Shown: positions 23,120 to 36,419 of the stretch, one piece after another | Numbering within the stretch: position 1 is the first letter of the stretch | Layout of the letters: each line of letters opens with the position of its first letter | Assembly: GCA_026874595.1 (NCBI GenBank) | Contig: CM049317.1 | Coordinates: 77,691,891 to 77,755,890, forward strand | Source of the DNA: Sipunculus nudus | Taxonomy: Eukaryota > Annelida > Sipuncula > Golfingiida > Sipunculidae | Length of the DNA stretch: 64,000 nucleotides | Direction of reading: 5' to 3' | Made by a program: the position numbers and the translations under genes | The notes under the pieces: model-generated | What the model saw: only the letters and a program-made list of their open reading frames with translations | Told to the model about the DNA's origin: nothing | Database searches by the model: none

Positions 23120-26100
23120 TTACAGCATGCTCCTTGGCCTCCTGGATCCCACAGCCCTCGGTTGAGTTGGAGAACTCGGCTCTGTTCCAAGCAATATGTT
23201 AGCCACACGGAGTTCTTTGACCGGGATTTTTTTTAGCCCCCTGGCCATGTTCTCGTAGTCATCTTGCCACTTCAGACTGGTCACTGGAGAGTATTTATGT
23301 AACGCCATCATAGACAACTCTGGCGCACGTTTCGGCAGAACTGGCCGTGGTTTATCTGGTCGCTGTGGTTTTACAAGACGGCCACATCCACCACACCGCG
23401 TGACCTCTGACATAAGCATGTTGTCGTAGTGGAGGTTGTTGTCTTCATTGCTCTTAAATATATATATATATATATATTAAACGTCAAAGTTTTGTATGGC
23501 AGTGTTCGTAAAGGTTAGTTACGACTGCCAATATTGGTTAATATTCTGACCATTGGTAGTCCATTTGAAAAAAAGGAGGAAGAAGAAAATTAACTTCAAT
23601 GTAAAATTCTGTCAGTTTTCGAAAGATTATAAGAGAAATTGAATTTTTGTAATAGCAGGTAGTAATAACTTTCCATTGTCTTCAATATAAATTCCTCTCA
23701 CATGTCCGCACATGGAGCATACATTCTTCAGAGACTACAGGGAGTTCGAGGTACTATTCACAAAAGATGATCCGTAGAACGTGAAACTGCTGTGCAGAGC
23801 TTGGCGTGGAGTGGGGATGCTGTCGTTTCTTCTCCGAATCACGGGAAGGAGATGAACTCTGTGATTCATTGGAAAATCGTATAACGGGAGAAGTGTAAGA
23901 AGCTTGAGTAATCAATCAGATTATCAGTGGGAGCAAAAATCAACCAATAAGTGTTAATTATGCAACACGTACATTCACGATTACATACACCTATACGAAT
24001 CCGTTTGAGAATTTATCAGGAAAATTACATTTCATCATTTACAATGGTCGATGGTAAACCTTTTAATAACTTTAGCTTTCTCCGATAAAATGATAATTAC
24101 CCTTTTCGTTTACAGTGTCGGTAGAGATGTACACCGATTGATATAAATAAAGCAAGTGCGAGTGGGAGGCATAGACTTGCAGGTCCGATCAGCCACCTGT
24201 GCATTGTTACGTCAGTTGCTGGCGCCTTCACGGCTGTTGAAGCTGGTAAACCATTACAATATCAATCTGATTAACTAATAAAATGGGCCTCGCTGGGTAA
24301 AAAAGTGTTATAAACGGCAGAATCTGTTATAGTGCTATTTAAGCTATAAAAGGTTTTGTACATTTCAAACAGGAAAATGCTATTTTATGAAATAATTTTA
24401 TGAATTGAAAATTCAATTTCATAAATCTGTAAGCATATGTTTATCATTGAATAATATTTTTGTTTCAATCAATTCAGAAAAAGGCAGCCGTACTGATTGA
24501 AAGATTATATAAAGTCGATGCTTCGTTGAATTCAATAAATAAGGGTCCATTGTTTATTGACTTTTCTTTTGGAACCACGTCTATAATCTGGCTTGCTCTG
24601 GGAAGACATATGGCGTTCCTGACAGACATACAGTCTGTTACTTTCCGGTTTGCCTTCCCTTTGCCAGATACAACGGCACATTTATCTGATTGGTTCTCCT
24701 GTCCAGCCAGCCAGCCATGCTTGATCACTGTAGTTAAAATAACGCTTACTGTAAAATCACTTTATCGACCTATTCTTCTTAAGCTAGCATAACATAACAC
24801 GGAAGAAATTAGAATACGTCATTTAATTAAGTATGCCTAAGTATTACGTATGCCTTGATTTGCGTGTGTGAAATACAGCATTCACTCTTTTTCATTTTTG
24901 TAACCACAACACTACTCCAGCTATATTTGCTGTGCCCTTAAAATTACATGGACAGTATTATGTTAATTTAATCAACCTTCTTTGCTACCAGATGGTTGTG
25001 TTAAAAAGGACAAACTAGCTAAAATACAGTGAATACAGAATATTTTGCTGAACTGATCATATTATGGAAACTGATATCTTATAGAACGAACTCAGATAAG
25101 CCTGGAAAAAGGGACGTCAATAAGTTCTTGCGGCTAAGCAAACAACACTACTCAAATATTCTTTCATTGGTATAAAGCCAGGAGAAAAACCTTATTATAC
25201 AAGTTGCTTGTATCTACACATAGGTATGCACATACCTACAATTTGACCCACTACCGTAACATATTCGATTTTTACGCCCATTCGTATACTACTATATATG
25301 TACTTTCTGTACGTTAATACTCGTAAAGTGCAATTTGGAATACCACAGTAAACAATAAGTAGATCTACTCTTTAAATGATGTCAATAGTCTAGACTGCTG
25401 TTTGTGGTGCTTTATATGCTGCTTGAAGAAACATTATGACAAGAGGAGACCAATCTATTTGAATTACGCCATTATTACGTTAACCATAGTAATGCTGAGC
25501 ATTGTTTCAACAAAAATGTGACGTAACAGGTTGACTAAAACGTTTGGTTAGCTAATGTCCACATTCTTTGACTTAATTTCACTGATGAAAATGATATATA
25601 TTTTAATACATTGACACGTACAGTAGCTATCACCAGCTTTCCATCTTTCCTTAGTCAGACCAATCCAGAATTCACTGCAGTTTCCTTTTCCCTTAGTATT
25701 CTTTCCTGAGATTTCTGTTGCAATGCCCAAAAAATTGTTCTCACAGAATTCGGCGGCCGAGTACCAGTCAACTAATTTCTGTGCACAGAATGGCATGTAG
25801 CATCTACCATTCTGTGTGAAACAAGCCTCCTCCTCGGAGCAATTAGAACATTCTGTTGTATAGAAATAAATGCAATTATTTGTATGTGGGTAGTTCAACA
25901 TGGTATATCACTCCCTGTATTACGTACCGTATTTCCTTGATCAGACGCCTAAGCTTTTATTTTTTACAGACTCTACTTTGATCCGGCGTCTAAACAAACA
26001 AAGCTTCAATTTAAAGCCTTTTTTTCTAAGACATTGTTTAGCCGCGGCCACTAAAGGTAGGCGACTATTTAAGGCCCGGAGTTTAATCAAAGAAATATAG

Positions 26101-26989
26101 TATATGGTAAACAATTTACACTTACTTTTTTCACACATGAAACCATCAACCTTTGTTGAACAGGAATTTGCATAAACCCCTTTACTTCGCAATCGTACAA
26201 AGCCACATTTAAGTTTCCGATTATGGACTCGAAGGGGCTTAGCTGTTGATAAAAGCAGATTATTATCTATCTACACGGAAATAGTTTTATTCCATTCTTC
26301 AAATAAATCATTAACAGTTTCTACACTTTGGATATAATAGTCGTTTAATCATTATTGAGATAAATAAATAAAATTTCACATAACAAGGTTGAGCTCTAAC
26401 CAGAAAGCATAGGATTTGACGTTTATGTAGAGGTCATTCGCTTCCAGACCTAGCCTATACCTTTTAAACTTTTCAAAATAACTGGATAATTTCCAATGAA
26501 ATAATAAAGTTTGCACGCTTACATCTCACTTCCTCAGCTTTGACATCATCGGACCACGAAAAGTTTGTTTCGTGACGCTCAATTCCAAGCCAAACACTGC
26601 CAAGGTTCGTTCGGTTCAGCATTTCCAATATCATTGAATCTACTTCCATTGGAAGAGTTTTATTCAATCGTTCACAGCTGTTGACGGCCTTGTTCCAGGA
26701 CATATTTTTCAGGAAGGTTATACCTGAAAACTTGTTACATTTTACCTTTTATGTTATGATTCATGGTTTCTAAATGGTGTATGTTATTGAAATAATCTGG
26801 GTGTTTGAAATCACCCACCACGAATACAACCTTTCTCGAAATTATGCACTTGTGGGAGAATTACCATGGATTGATAACAAATGTATTTGTAAATGATTTA
26901 AAGTCCTCACCGTCACTAGTGTAGTCATAGCCTGTTGTGTCGGCAGAAAAAAATACAACAACCCTGATCAAATGCCAGAGCAGGAGCAT
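23120..26989 (-). CDS. gene E: two-CTLD transmembrane receptor, nonsense codon in tail
   Basis: Predicted type I membrane protein. Exons (minus): 26911-26989, 26523-26723, 26126-26242, 25622-25852, 24494-24727, 24101-24242, 23702-23858 and 23120-23452. They sum to 1494 bp (498 codons) with consistent phases. Signal peptide MLLLWHLIRVVVFFSADTTG. CTLD1 (exons 2-3) has VWLGI and Cys pairs. CTLD2 (exons 4-5) has FWIGL, DKC, TDC and AIC, with no EPN/QPD sugar motif. Then come a short stalk and one TM (SLCLPLALALFISIGVHLY). A TAG at 23735-23737 (codon 376) falls in exon 7, before the first CxxC. It would leave about 40 tail residues. The exon 8 frame is intact (YDNM, CGGC, YENM). The acceptor of exon 8 is a (TA)n run instead of a pyrimidine tract. 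So E may make a short-tailed receptor or be an early pseudogene. Confidence 0.75.
25920..26104. mobile_element. MITE in intron 3 of gene E
   Basis: The ends are imperfect inverted repeats: taccgtatttccttgatcag on the left; on the right, the complement reads tatactatatttctttgatt. It is about 180 bp, AT-rich inside with GGCGTCTAA/GGCCCGGAG words, and non-coding. It lies within the E intron between exons 3 and 4 just before the exon 3 donor. I infer a DNA-transposon-derived MITE inserted at TA. Confidence 0.5.
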
Positions 26990-27030
26990 TGCGAATTTTC
27001 ACTTGGAGACTTAAGTTTTATCTTCCAGTT

Positions 27031-27042
27031 CTGTTATATACT
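27031..27042 (-). promoter_or_regulatory. possible TATA box of gene E
   Basis: On the minus strand the sequence reads agtatataacag, about 45-50 bases before the ATG at 26989. That would place a start site about 20 bases upstream of the ATG. This rests on position and motif only. Confidence 0.3.
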
Positions 27043-27059
27043 TAAGGAGGTATTGGTAT

Positions 27060-27790
27060 TCCGGCCATTCTTTGGGTTTTAAACTACCGTTGACCCTGGG
27101 CTCGGACTTATTGAGCAAAACCAGGTAGTTATGAAAAAAATAATGATGATAAATACTCTAAACAGGATAGACATTAAATTGTTCAGTGTATAATATAGTA
27201 TATTATTTTATAGAATAATTACACACATAAATAGACAAGTACGGTTACTGAGTCATCAGTTGCTACCTGATATTATTATGGACTAGGACATAAGCTGAAG
27301 TTTAACGAGAAGGGAATGAGTAGGTAAATACCAAGCTGCATGTGTAAATTTTTGTTAGATCAATTATGGGGACGAATTCTACAAAATAAACTGCATAATT
27401 CGTAACATATATAACTTATTGTGTATTTGCGCCGAAAGCTCTGCCACTTGCAACTGTTATTAGTACAGCTGACCAAACATAAAGAGTTTACTCCCCTGCT
27501 AGGTGATAAAGGATGTAAATATAACATTATGACAATAGATTGGTAAAGAAAAAATATAATAAAAAAGTTTGCTTTTTCTGTCTTTAAAAGAGAAAAGCTG
27601 TAATACACAACCGTTGGTAAGATATGTTTAGAAAAATTGGTTGTTTGCCTCGCTTTACCAGCATGCATGTTTTCACCCTATGTGAAGATAACTTGCACAG
27701 AATACCATACAGACCAAACAAAGAGTTGTTTAATAATATAAATAAAAGAAACATCCTAGTGGTTATAAATCTGTCGTGTTTATGATCTGC
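27060..27790. other. intergenic between genes E and F, nothing recognised
   Basis: AT-rich DNA with no exon resembling the array genes and no clear repeat end. Confidence 0.4.
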
Positions 27791-27794
27791 TATT

Positions 27795-28095
27795 ACTGCC
27801 GATCAGTGTCATCCAACGTTACCCTTTGCCTTCCTGGTGTTAGGGGCGTGCTCATTCTTGTAGTTTTTCTAAACCCCCTGAACAGCATACGAAACAAGCA
27901 GCCACAACAGGCACTAGGAGGTTATCCATTCTACACTCTGCCTGTCCCAATGACCAGCACCTGTTCGCTCCCAGCTGGAGAGAGCGGACCATTCTGGTTA
28001 AGACTTAGAAGAGGAGTCTTAGCACGGAAGGTGGTCAGATAGAACCCTCAACCTTGCGGTGAAAAGTCCAGCGCCGAAACCAATTAGTACTTTTT
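27795..28095 (-). mobile_element. tRNA-derived SINE (tRNA-Glu-like head), minus orientation
   Basis: Read on the minus strand from about 28095, the start ggtttcggcgctgg, ttcaccgc and then gagggttctatct resembles the A box, anticodon arm and B box of tRNA-Glu. The anticodon region is altered, so it is not a tRNA gene. A GC-richer body of about 230 bp follows toward 27800. The 88-residue plus-strand frame here is a by-product. Confidence 0.45.
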
Positions 28096-30807
28096 TTGTC
28101 CTTTTGAATTAAACCCTAACTTAAGAGCTGTGACGTCTAATAGATGGACTACTAAATAAAAGCACTCGGTGTAAATTGGTATCCCTAAACCTTGATTAAA
28201 CGATATAAAACGAAACTATTAATCAATGGAAAGATGCAAGCTGCATGATGGCATTTGAATTCATGTAAATTGTTATAGAAACAGAATATCACATTAATAA
28301 CACTTAAATGTGATAATCCTCCTACTCAAACGCTCATTGTACATTCAAACATAAAAATCTACATAAAAATGTATTGGTCCTGACAAAACACAAAATGGTT
28401 TCCAGATGCCTATAAACCTTGGTTGAGTCAGAGAACTAGTCTGAGTGGCCAACAAGAGGTTAGCCACACGTAGCTCCTTGACCGGAATTCTTTTGAGCCC
28501 TCGAGCCATGTTCTCGTAGTAATTTTGCCACTTTAGACTGGTCACGGGGGAATGTTTCTGTAACGCCATCATATACGATTCTGGATCCCGATTCGGCAGC
28601 CCTGGCCTTGGTTTCCCAGGTCGCTGTGGTCTCACAAGGCGACCACATGCACCACATCGCGTGACCTCTGACGTTAGCATGTTCTCATAGTGGATGTTGT
28701 CACCTTCAATGCTCTTATAAGGAAAGCGGCGTGTTAATAGCTACATTTTGTAGGTTACACACGGTATTGTGTAGGTTTTATTTCTTATTTAATCTTTATG
28801 ATGCTTATAATATTAAAATGTACCGAGTTATGAGCAATGTTTAGAACTCTAATTACTTTTTCAAGTAATTATAATTGCAATCGATTAAATTTTCTAATCT
28901 TTGAAAATAATTACTGTTTAATTCCTCTTAGATACATTTGACTAATACATAATTACATCTAACTTTGAAAGTGATTGAAGCATATCTGCCTATTAACAAA
29001 TTGCTGACGATTGTTACATTGGAACATATCCCGTTTTTAACTCAACAATGTGTCCGAGGTGTTATCTCTCTGCCGCCGTTCGTTCATTTGTTTGCAATCT
29101 TACTTCAGAAGAGCGTTTTTGAGGTAATCTGAATGGCTTTATGATTTTGTTTAAAAGATCCTTTACCCTTTAGGACATGGAGCAACTACGAACACTCTCA
29201 GTCACTGGTATATGAGAAGACACGTTTCTGCTACAGTTCACACCAGTAATAATAAACGCCTGTGTTGCCTAATTCGGCCTTACTTGGTGACGCAACCAAA
29301 GTGTTGTAATTGTGACACCTATTTCTAAAGGCAATATATTTCAAACTCTTACGATCATAATTTGATCAAGATGTAGGTGATATTCTGACATAGTGTGATG
29401 AATGATGACGTGTATATATATTTAATCTCTGAGAGCTTTAAAGATAGTTTCATTTAATTTAAATTGATTTAGTTAATTAAAAAAACATAATTATTTAAAG
29501 AAAAAAGGAAAAACAAATTAAAAAAATTTAACAGTTTTTACCGAGCTGACAAAGTTGATGTTATTACCACACTGTAAAAGGCCTATAAGCACATGGGTAA
29601 ATGCAATTACTTTCAAAGGTAACTGTTATTGTAATCAATCACCTTTCTGGTTACCAAAACATATTTGTAATTGATCATTTTAGAAGTATTCAGACCCAAC
29701 CCTGAATGATACACCATGTTAAGACATTACATGTTAACAACCCATGCTCTATTTTTTAATATTCTTTATGAGTTTCTGAATGGAAGCTAATTAGATACAC
29801 ACATTCCTCATTACCCCTGCTCAGACCTACTGACAATTACACCAACACTTATATGTAGTATGAATATATTCTCCCATCAAACTACGGAACTTGTGAAAGA
29901 AAATAGACATATTATCACTTAGCACACTAAACGGAATATGCTAGGAAAACTCAAAACACTGAAATATTATAAAATTAGTAAAGGACTTCTCAAATAACAC
30001 AAGCTCTACTCAGAATGAGATGCATCAACCTAAATTACCATATGTCCCTTTGGCATCTATTGCAGAATAGGTTCTGTCAAAGTGGACATCCAATTAAGGA
30101 CGAATACCATTTCTTCCTGTAAAGTCTTTTATGATCAATCCATAGGGATAATGACTTACCATCAAACATACCTGTACAAACTCTGCTGTTGGTTGAAGCC
30201 AAAATGAGTGAATATACAATTATTATTTGCCTGTGCTTCCTGGAAACGGGCTAATCTAAGCCCTCAGGCTTTCGCCTAAATCCTTTTATTGATACACTGC
30301 TTGATACAGTCATAGCATTTTGAACACTGTATGCGTATTGCATTCTACTGTATCAATAAAATCTTCTTTCAAACCTATAAAGAATATCCAAGAACAGAGT
30401 ATATACTCATCCACTTGATTTCCTACAAAATAAATCTCACCTGTCCACACATGGAGCACACACTCGCCTGAGACTTCGTTGATCCAGAGGTACTGCTGGC
30501 AAAAGAGGAGCCGTAGAACGTGAAACTGCTCAGCTCGGCAGGACGTGGAGGACGAGGAATTGGGTTCACGCTGTTTCTTCTTCTAACGAAAGGCACAACG
30601 TAATCTCTCCAGAAAAATGTGTAAGAAAAGGATAAATGTAAGTAAAACAATTAGAAAATAAGAACACTTGAAAATAAAGAATACACTTACGAAAAATGGA
30701 ACACTTGCAAAAATGATCACAATTAAGACCATACTGATATTTACCCCCCAAAAAAGAGACAGAAAATAATAAAACAATCCGAACACTTGAGAAAAGGAAT
30801 ATGCGGA

Positions 30808-30810
<3 letters not shown>

Positions 30811-30876
<66 letters not shown>
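30811..30876. repeat. (TA)n microsatellite in intron 6 of gene F
   Basis: Pure AT alternation of about 65 bases, between exons 6 and 7. Confidence 0.9.
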
Positions 30877-30877
<1 letters not shown>

Positions 30878-32264
30878 CCTGTTTTTACATTATATCAGTA
30901 TTTAGAAAATGCTTTATAATTATTTATTATATATTTTACTATAAATAAAAATAATAAATTATAATGACAATTACACTTTTCGGTTACAGAATCTGTAGAG
31001 ATGTATACCGATTGACACAATTAAACAAAGTGCCAGTGGAATACACAGAATTGCAGGTCCAATAAGCCATTTGTATACGACCACGCCACTTGGTTGTATC
31101 TCGACTTCCGTTGAACCTTCATCATTTGTCGTGTAACAGAAAATTATAATCAAAAACATCTACTACCTAAGCTGGCCTATTATATTCAGTTTTAGGACAG
31201 TACATTATTTATAATTCTCTTCAATACTTTAAAAGTATTTGTTTATTTATTTGTAATTTGTTATAATGAAATATCGATATGTAATTTTACAATTTAGATC
31301 ATATGAAATTAGTATTATGAAACAAAGTATACATCCATTATTAACACATATTTCAAACAACCTATTGTCAACGTACTCATGGAAATATTGTAAGCAGTTG
31401 AGTCTGCGATGGAATCCGTGGGATTTGGGAAAATAGTGAGAGCTATTTCCTTCTCGACCATGCCCCCACTTTTCTTCTGAAGCAATTCTGTAGTTGGGTT
31501 TAAATTAGGCAGACATATTGCGTTGCTAAGAGACTTGCAGTCTGAAGCAATCCAATTAGCTTTCCTTCTACCTGACAGGACGACACAGTCATGAGATTTG
31601 TTCTTCTGTCTGGCCAGCCAGCCATGATGGACCACTGCGAAAATTTATACCCTGATTGCGTAATTTTTGTCATGCATTACAATCTATATTAAACCTAGAG
31701 TTTAGATTTATCTCAATATTTTGGAAAATAATCTTATTACAACCCAAGGTCCTAGTTTGATGTGGATAGAAATGTAATCGATACATTTTGGCAATGGCAT
31801 CCTGACATTTTATGAAAACGTGAATCAAAATATGCATTACAAATGTTATATAGCTAATGCCCACGCTTAATATCCACATCGCCTTAATAGGTTGCTCAGG
31901 TTAGAGAATTTGTGGACCAAAGAATACAAGCGTCCTGCACATTAAAAGACACGTACTGTCAGCATCGTCAGCCTTCCATCTTTCCTTAGTCAGACCAACC
32001 CAGTATTCATCGCATTTTCCTTTCATGGTATATCCTACTATCTTTACTGTCGCAAGACCCGAATAATTAGTTTCGCAGATATTTGCGGCCGAATACCAGT
32101 CAACCTCTTCGCGTCCACAGAATTTCTTGATACATCGGTGGTTTTGTTTGAAGATGACCGACTTATAACAAACAGATCTTTCTGCAATATCAAAATAGGT
32201 GTTTTTTATGTGACTTCGGGACGATGTGTGATAAACGTATACATTTAAGGTCCTGAACAGTCAA

Positions 32265-32450
32265 GGGATAAAACGCTAGGCGCTCTCCCCAGGTAACTGG
32301 AATCGATCCAAGGCGTAGCTAGGAGAGTGAGCTGCAGTTGCTCGTCGAAGGTCGGTGGATTTATTCGGACCCCTCCAGTTTCCAAAATCCCCCCGAAAAA
32401 AAAAAACTACCGACCGCCACCATCTGAGCCATAGAGAGTGCTTTGCATTA
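32265..32450 (-). repeat. GC-rich repeat remnant in intron 3 of gene F, possibly a SINE
   Basis: GC-rich insertion (aacgctaggcgctctcccca, cgtagctaggagagtgag) with an internal A run (32398-32407). It contrasts with the AT-rich intron and has no counterpart in the same intron of E or H. The class is uncertain. Confidence 0.3.
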
Positions 32451-33332
32451 GTAATTATATGTATAATCGACGTGTAAAAAATAAAGTTAATATTAGATGT
32501 ATAAATATTGTACTTACGTTTGTTGCACATGAATCCTTTAATCTTTCTGGTACATTGAGTAGCATATAGGTCACCCCTATGTGTCCGTAAAACGCCCCAC
32601 TTTAGGGGCTTTTCATGGTTTCTAAAAGGCTCAACTGTAAATATAAAAAAGGATGATTTCATTTATACTAATTGTACCATGTTTACCTTTCATAATGTTA
32701 CTTAGCTGCCTAACGGATGCGCAAGGTAAAATGAATCAACCTTTTTAAATAAATAAACTGATTCGGAAATACAGTTAACTTGTAATCAGAAATTTTTGTT
32801 TTAAAAGGTAGTCATGTGTTTCTGTCATTTTCAGTATTATTTTTCATTGGAACGATAACGATGAAAACCCATGATACTATATGCATCTGTATCTTACGTG
32901 TTACACCATGTGCTTTTGCATCATCCTACCAAGACCAGTTCATTTCACGACGCTGAATTCCTAGCCAAACACCATCTTGGTTATTTTGTTTTAGGATGCT
33001 TAATACCGTGGGATCTTCTTCCACCGGCAGGGCTTTTTTCATTCGTCGACACTCTTTGACCGCCTCATTCCACGACACATTTGTCAGTACTGAAATTTCT
33101 GGAAAAGTATAATAGTTTACCTGTGAATAATGGTTTTTGCAACATTTTGCAATACTTTGCAAATTCTATTATGAGATGGTGGAATTCCTTATCAAGCAAT
33201 ATTGTTGGACCCGCCAAGTTTAATATTTTCGAAGAAAATAAAGCTCTTATCCTTACCATTGTGGTAGTCTTTGCCTTCTTTGTAGTCAGGAAAATATACA
33301 GAAATGGTCATCAAATGCCAGAAGAAAAGCAT

Positions 33333-34790
33333 CACAAGTGTTTTCTTTTATGTAGAACTTTACAATATTCCTGGTGTTTTATCTGGTCACACCCGTGCTC
33401 TTCTTTAAGTTGTATTACAAAGGACCGTTTAAACACAGTTTATCAATGTTCAAGACATTTTAAAGACTGCATGTTGATGGCCGGAGGACCCGGATACTTA
33501 AACATAACCAAAAGGTTTCCTAAAAGATAAAGCGGATTAAGCCCTAAAATGACTTTACAGATAAATAGATCAAGTACAATGATTAACAACAGGCTACATT
33601 ATCTTACAAATTTTTTTTCCAAATAATAATGATTATAACAATAATAAAAAAATATAAACAGAAGTATCACTTCCTGCTACCTGATAAGTATCATAGACTA
33701 AAAATGAAGATTTATTACATATATTATGGAATTTTACCAACAATCCTGGTCGTCGCATCAACGGCTTGGCGAAAAGCAAATGGATATCAAGAATATTTGT
33801 TATTCGCAAAAGCTACAATGATATTAAATATATAATGGGGTCCAACCCAAAATAAGTTTTCCTGGCATATTTAAGCACGATGTCGTTTATTTTGGCTGCA
33901 AACTGTGCGATTAACAGCTGATCAAACATAACGGGTAAACTTTTGTGCTTTGTTATCAAGAAACAGTATGTGAGTATAACAAAATGGTAGGGGATTGTGA
34001 TTGAAAAGTAAATAAAGATCTGTTAACAAAAAGGGCCATTCTTCTTATTATCTAATCTAATCAGTAAATAGATTCTCCATTGAAAACATATTATGTAAAT
34101 CCGACAGGTTAAAGTAACAACCAATTATAAAATAATTTGTTGCAAAGCGAAAACACTTTCTTCCTCAAATATTTATAATGTTAATGAGAAATACCCTTAC
34201 ATAATTAGTTAACAGTAACTTAAATAGGCCACTTTTATTAATTTACCCATATTTCAGCAGAAACTATATTGTTTGCCTCCCTGTTACCAGAATGCGAGTA
34301 GATGCCCATGCATGCTTTATTAAGATAACTTCCTCATTCGATAACACAGACTACATGAAAATATTACAAATTGTTTCATTATGTGAAATGAAAGAAAAAT
34401 TTTAATTGTTATTACAATGTGCGTTGATTGTCTCTCCAAAAGTGATCCTGTGCCTTTTCTTGCCGGTTAGGTCTCTGACACCATCCTTTTCTTTCATGTT
34501 TTTGCATTTGCAGTCACTTTGAAATAAATTTTAATGAAGCTTGGTGTCTATGCAGCTAAACCATAACTCGATAAATCAATTTGATTTTTTATTCAAGGAA
34601 GACTTATCTTATATATTCACATGACTCAAATATAATTTAGGAAAAGTTTCTCAAATATTAAAGAATCGCAGTCTTTCAGAAATTATCAAATACAAAAATG
34701 ACCTATATTGCGACATGATTCACCCGTTTCTACAAAATTCTAATTGTAGAAAAAGCCTTTTCATGTAAAAAAAGTAAATAACCCATGCAG
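33333..34790. other. upstream region of gene F, nothing else recognised
   Basis: It should hold the F promoter. I see no unambiguous TATA box; gataaaac and acataaaag words occur within 70 bases before the ATG. The plus-strand open frames (33081-33530, 33629-33835) are shadows or chance. Confidence 0.4.
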
Positions 34791-34839
34791 GTTTTTAAAT
34801 ATTAAAATAAATATATATTGTTAACGGGAGATAAAAATA

Positions 34840-35929
34840 ATAGTAGACCCTATCATGCATATGCGGCAAATTTAAACCTGTTGGTTTCTTTAAATTATTC
34901 CTGTTATGTTCTACCCAAACCACTTCAAAATTGCTAAAATCTATAAGAGGGGCACCATGTCCTGAAACCAACCTTAGTCCCGTTGCACACTCGACAGTAA
35001 CGCTTCCTTTAAAAAAGCTGCTCCCTCCCAAGAATGGGTTCTGGATTCACCACAGAAAAGATTATGTTGAGAAAATGAGAGGAGAGGTGAACTATGATAT
35101 ACCTTGTTTCAAGGAAGCTCGACTCAATCTGATTCAATATCGTTAGGTCATATCATATATGAATCTGCTTATTTGGGGTAGTTTTGATGGCCCTTGCCCA
35201 TGTGCGTGAGTTTATTTGTGTGTGTGGGAAGGGGTGGGAAGATTCTAGTCGTGTGTGTATCTCCAACACACTACAAAAGTAAATTCCGCCCCGGTGTATA
35301 AGTTTGTTATTTTTTTTTCTGGCTGTATCTTTAACCAAAACTTATTAAAGGTATTCATCTTTATATTTCTAAAATAGTAAGAATTGTAGGTTAATATTTC
35401 ATCATAAGTGGATAAGCAAAACTTTCAGCTTTTAGAATTGCAGATTTTCGTTGTTGGAAACTTTACCTTTATATCCTTTCACCTCCTTTCATGTAGACTT
35501 CATAGGTGTAACGAATCTTTATTTAAAACCTGACTCAAAAAGGAACATTAATTTGAACATTTACTGTTATTTTAAGTTTAAGTGTCCGTCAAAGCTACAT
35601 TAACATAAACGTTGACATCAAGAAGGGTACGCAGTTGACGGCCTGCCAAAGGAAGGCCACAATCACCTCAAGGTTAACATCAACCCAAAAGTCTGATGTA
35701 TACGTATTAGGAACCACTGATCGTCCCCTCGATGGGACAAGAGAGTACACTGATGGAATAGGTCCTGTCCAGCTATTATAGAACTAAAATATATATTGTG
35801 AAATATATTGTCAACATAATTAATTTTTCTTCTTACCTGAACTACGCATTGGCAGCCTAATATTTGAAAACACAGTAAAATGTAATAGCGAAATATTTGC
35901 GAGAGCATCCTAATCATATCTCCAAGCAT
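34840..35929 (-). CDS. candidate small secreted-protein gene or remnant (signal peptide exon plus two exons)
   Basis: Not part of the CTLD family. Putative exon 1 (35837-35929) encodes a signal-peptide-like MLSQIFRYYILLCFQILGCQ and ends in a consensus donor CAG/GTAAGA in phase 0. A phase-0 acceptor (atatattttag) then opens an exon ending before 35790 with the words GPIPSVYSLVPSRGRSVVPN and TSDFWVDVNLE, open for about 60 codons. A third stretch (34.88-35.05 kb), after acceptor gtgaatccag in phase 0, reads KGSVTVECATGLRLVSG and FEVVWVEHN. This is reminiscent of Ig-like B and C strands. The end is not defined. No domain is firmly recognised; it could be a decayed gene. Confidence 0.3.
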
Positions 35930-36419
35930 CAACTAAAACAAAATATCACGCAAAGTAAATGATTACTTTTTTTTGTGGACAAATCTCTTTGCATTGAAGG
36001 GCTGCATAAAGCTTAACACATGGTGTACTGTAGAGTCAGGGCTTTTTAGAGTATTTGTAAACTTAGCATTAAATGCTTAAACGACCGTCAGATCATGACG
36101 GGAGCAATTATATAAATAGAGTATATTCTGAAATTTCATCACCATATATTCTCGGGTAAACTAGTAAACATCCATTAATATTATCTGACGAAATTATGGT
36201 GACAAAACCAGCAATAGACTGCTTATCAGAACATTTGGACGCCATAACACAACACGCTCGTTCAACCCATCATATGTGGCATTTGTAATACTTATAACAC
36301 ATATAAGCATACTTGTCATACATATGTGGACAGCTGACCGATTATAATGAGTATACTTTTGTTCTCGGTGATAAATAATTTGGATGTAAACGTTAGAATA
36401 GTTAGGTATGGAAGAACAA

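Larger units (their letters stand above)
28345..33332 (-). pseudogene. gene F: two-CTLD transmembrane receptor with nonsense codon in CTLD1
   Basis: Exons (minus): 33257-33332, 32898-33098, 32518-32634, 31957-32181, 31377-31634, 30975-31116, 30441-30606 and 28345-28713. They sum to 1554 bp (518 codons) with the same phases as gene E. Signal peptide MLFFWHLMTISVYF. CTLD1 has VWLGI but then a TAG at 32926-32928 (codon 83), where the paralogues have Ser, and a Cys-to-Trp change in KWGVL. CTLD2 (YWVGL, SHDC, SDC, AICLP), a long stalk, the TM (WLIGPAILCIPLALCLIVSI) and both tail exons are open. The tail has PRPPRP, CSMC and CGAC knuckles, HYENM and YYENM. The last exon reads into a different C-terminus than E and H. 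Either a recent pseudogene or a sequence error at one codon. Confidence 0.75.

Noticed and set aside
24460-24792. plus-strand 110-residue frame
   Set aside because: It is the shadow of exon 5 of gene E, whose minus reading has the conserved CTLD cysteines and splice sites.
28000-28095. functional tRNA-Glu gene
   Set aside because: The anticodon arm is disrupted and the acceptor stem does not pair; it reads as a SINE head.
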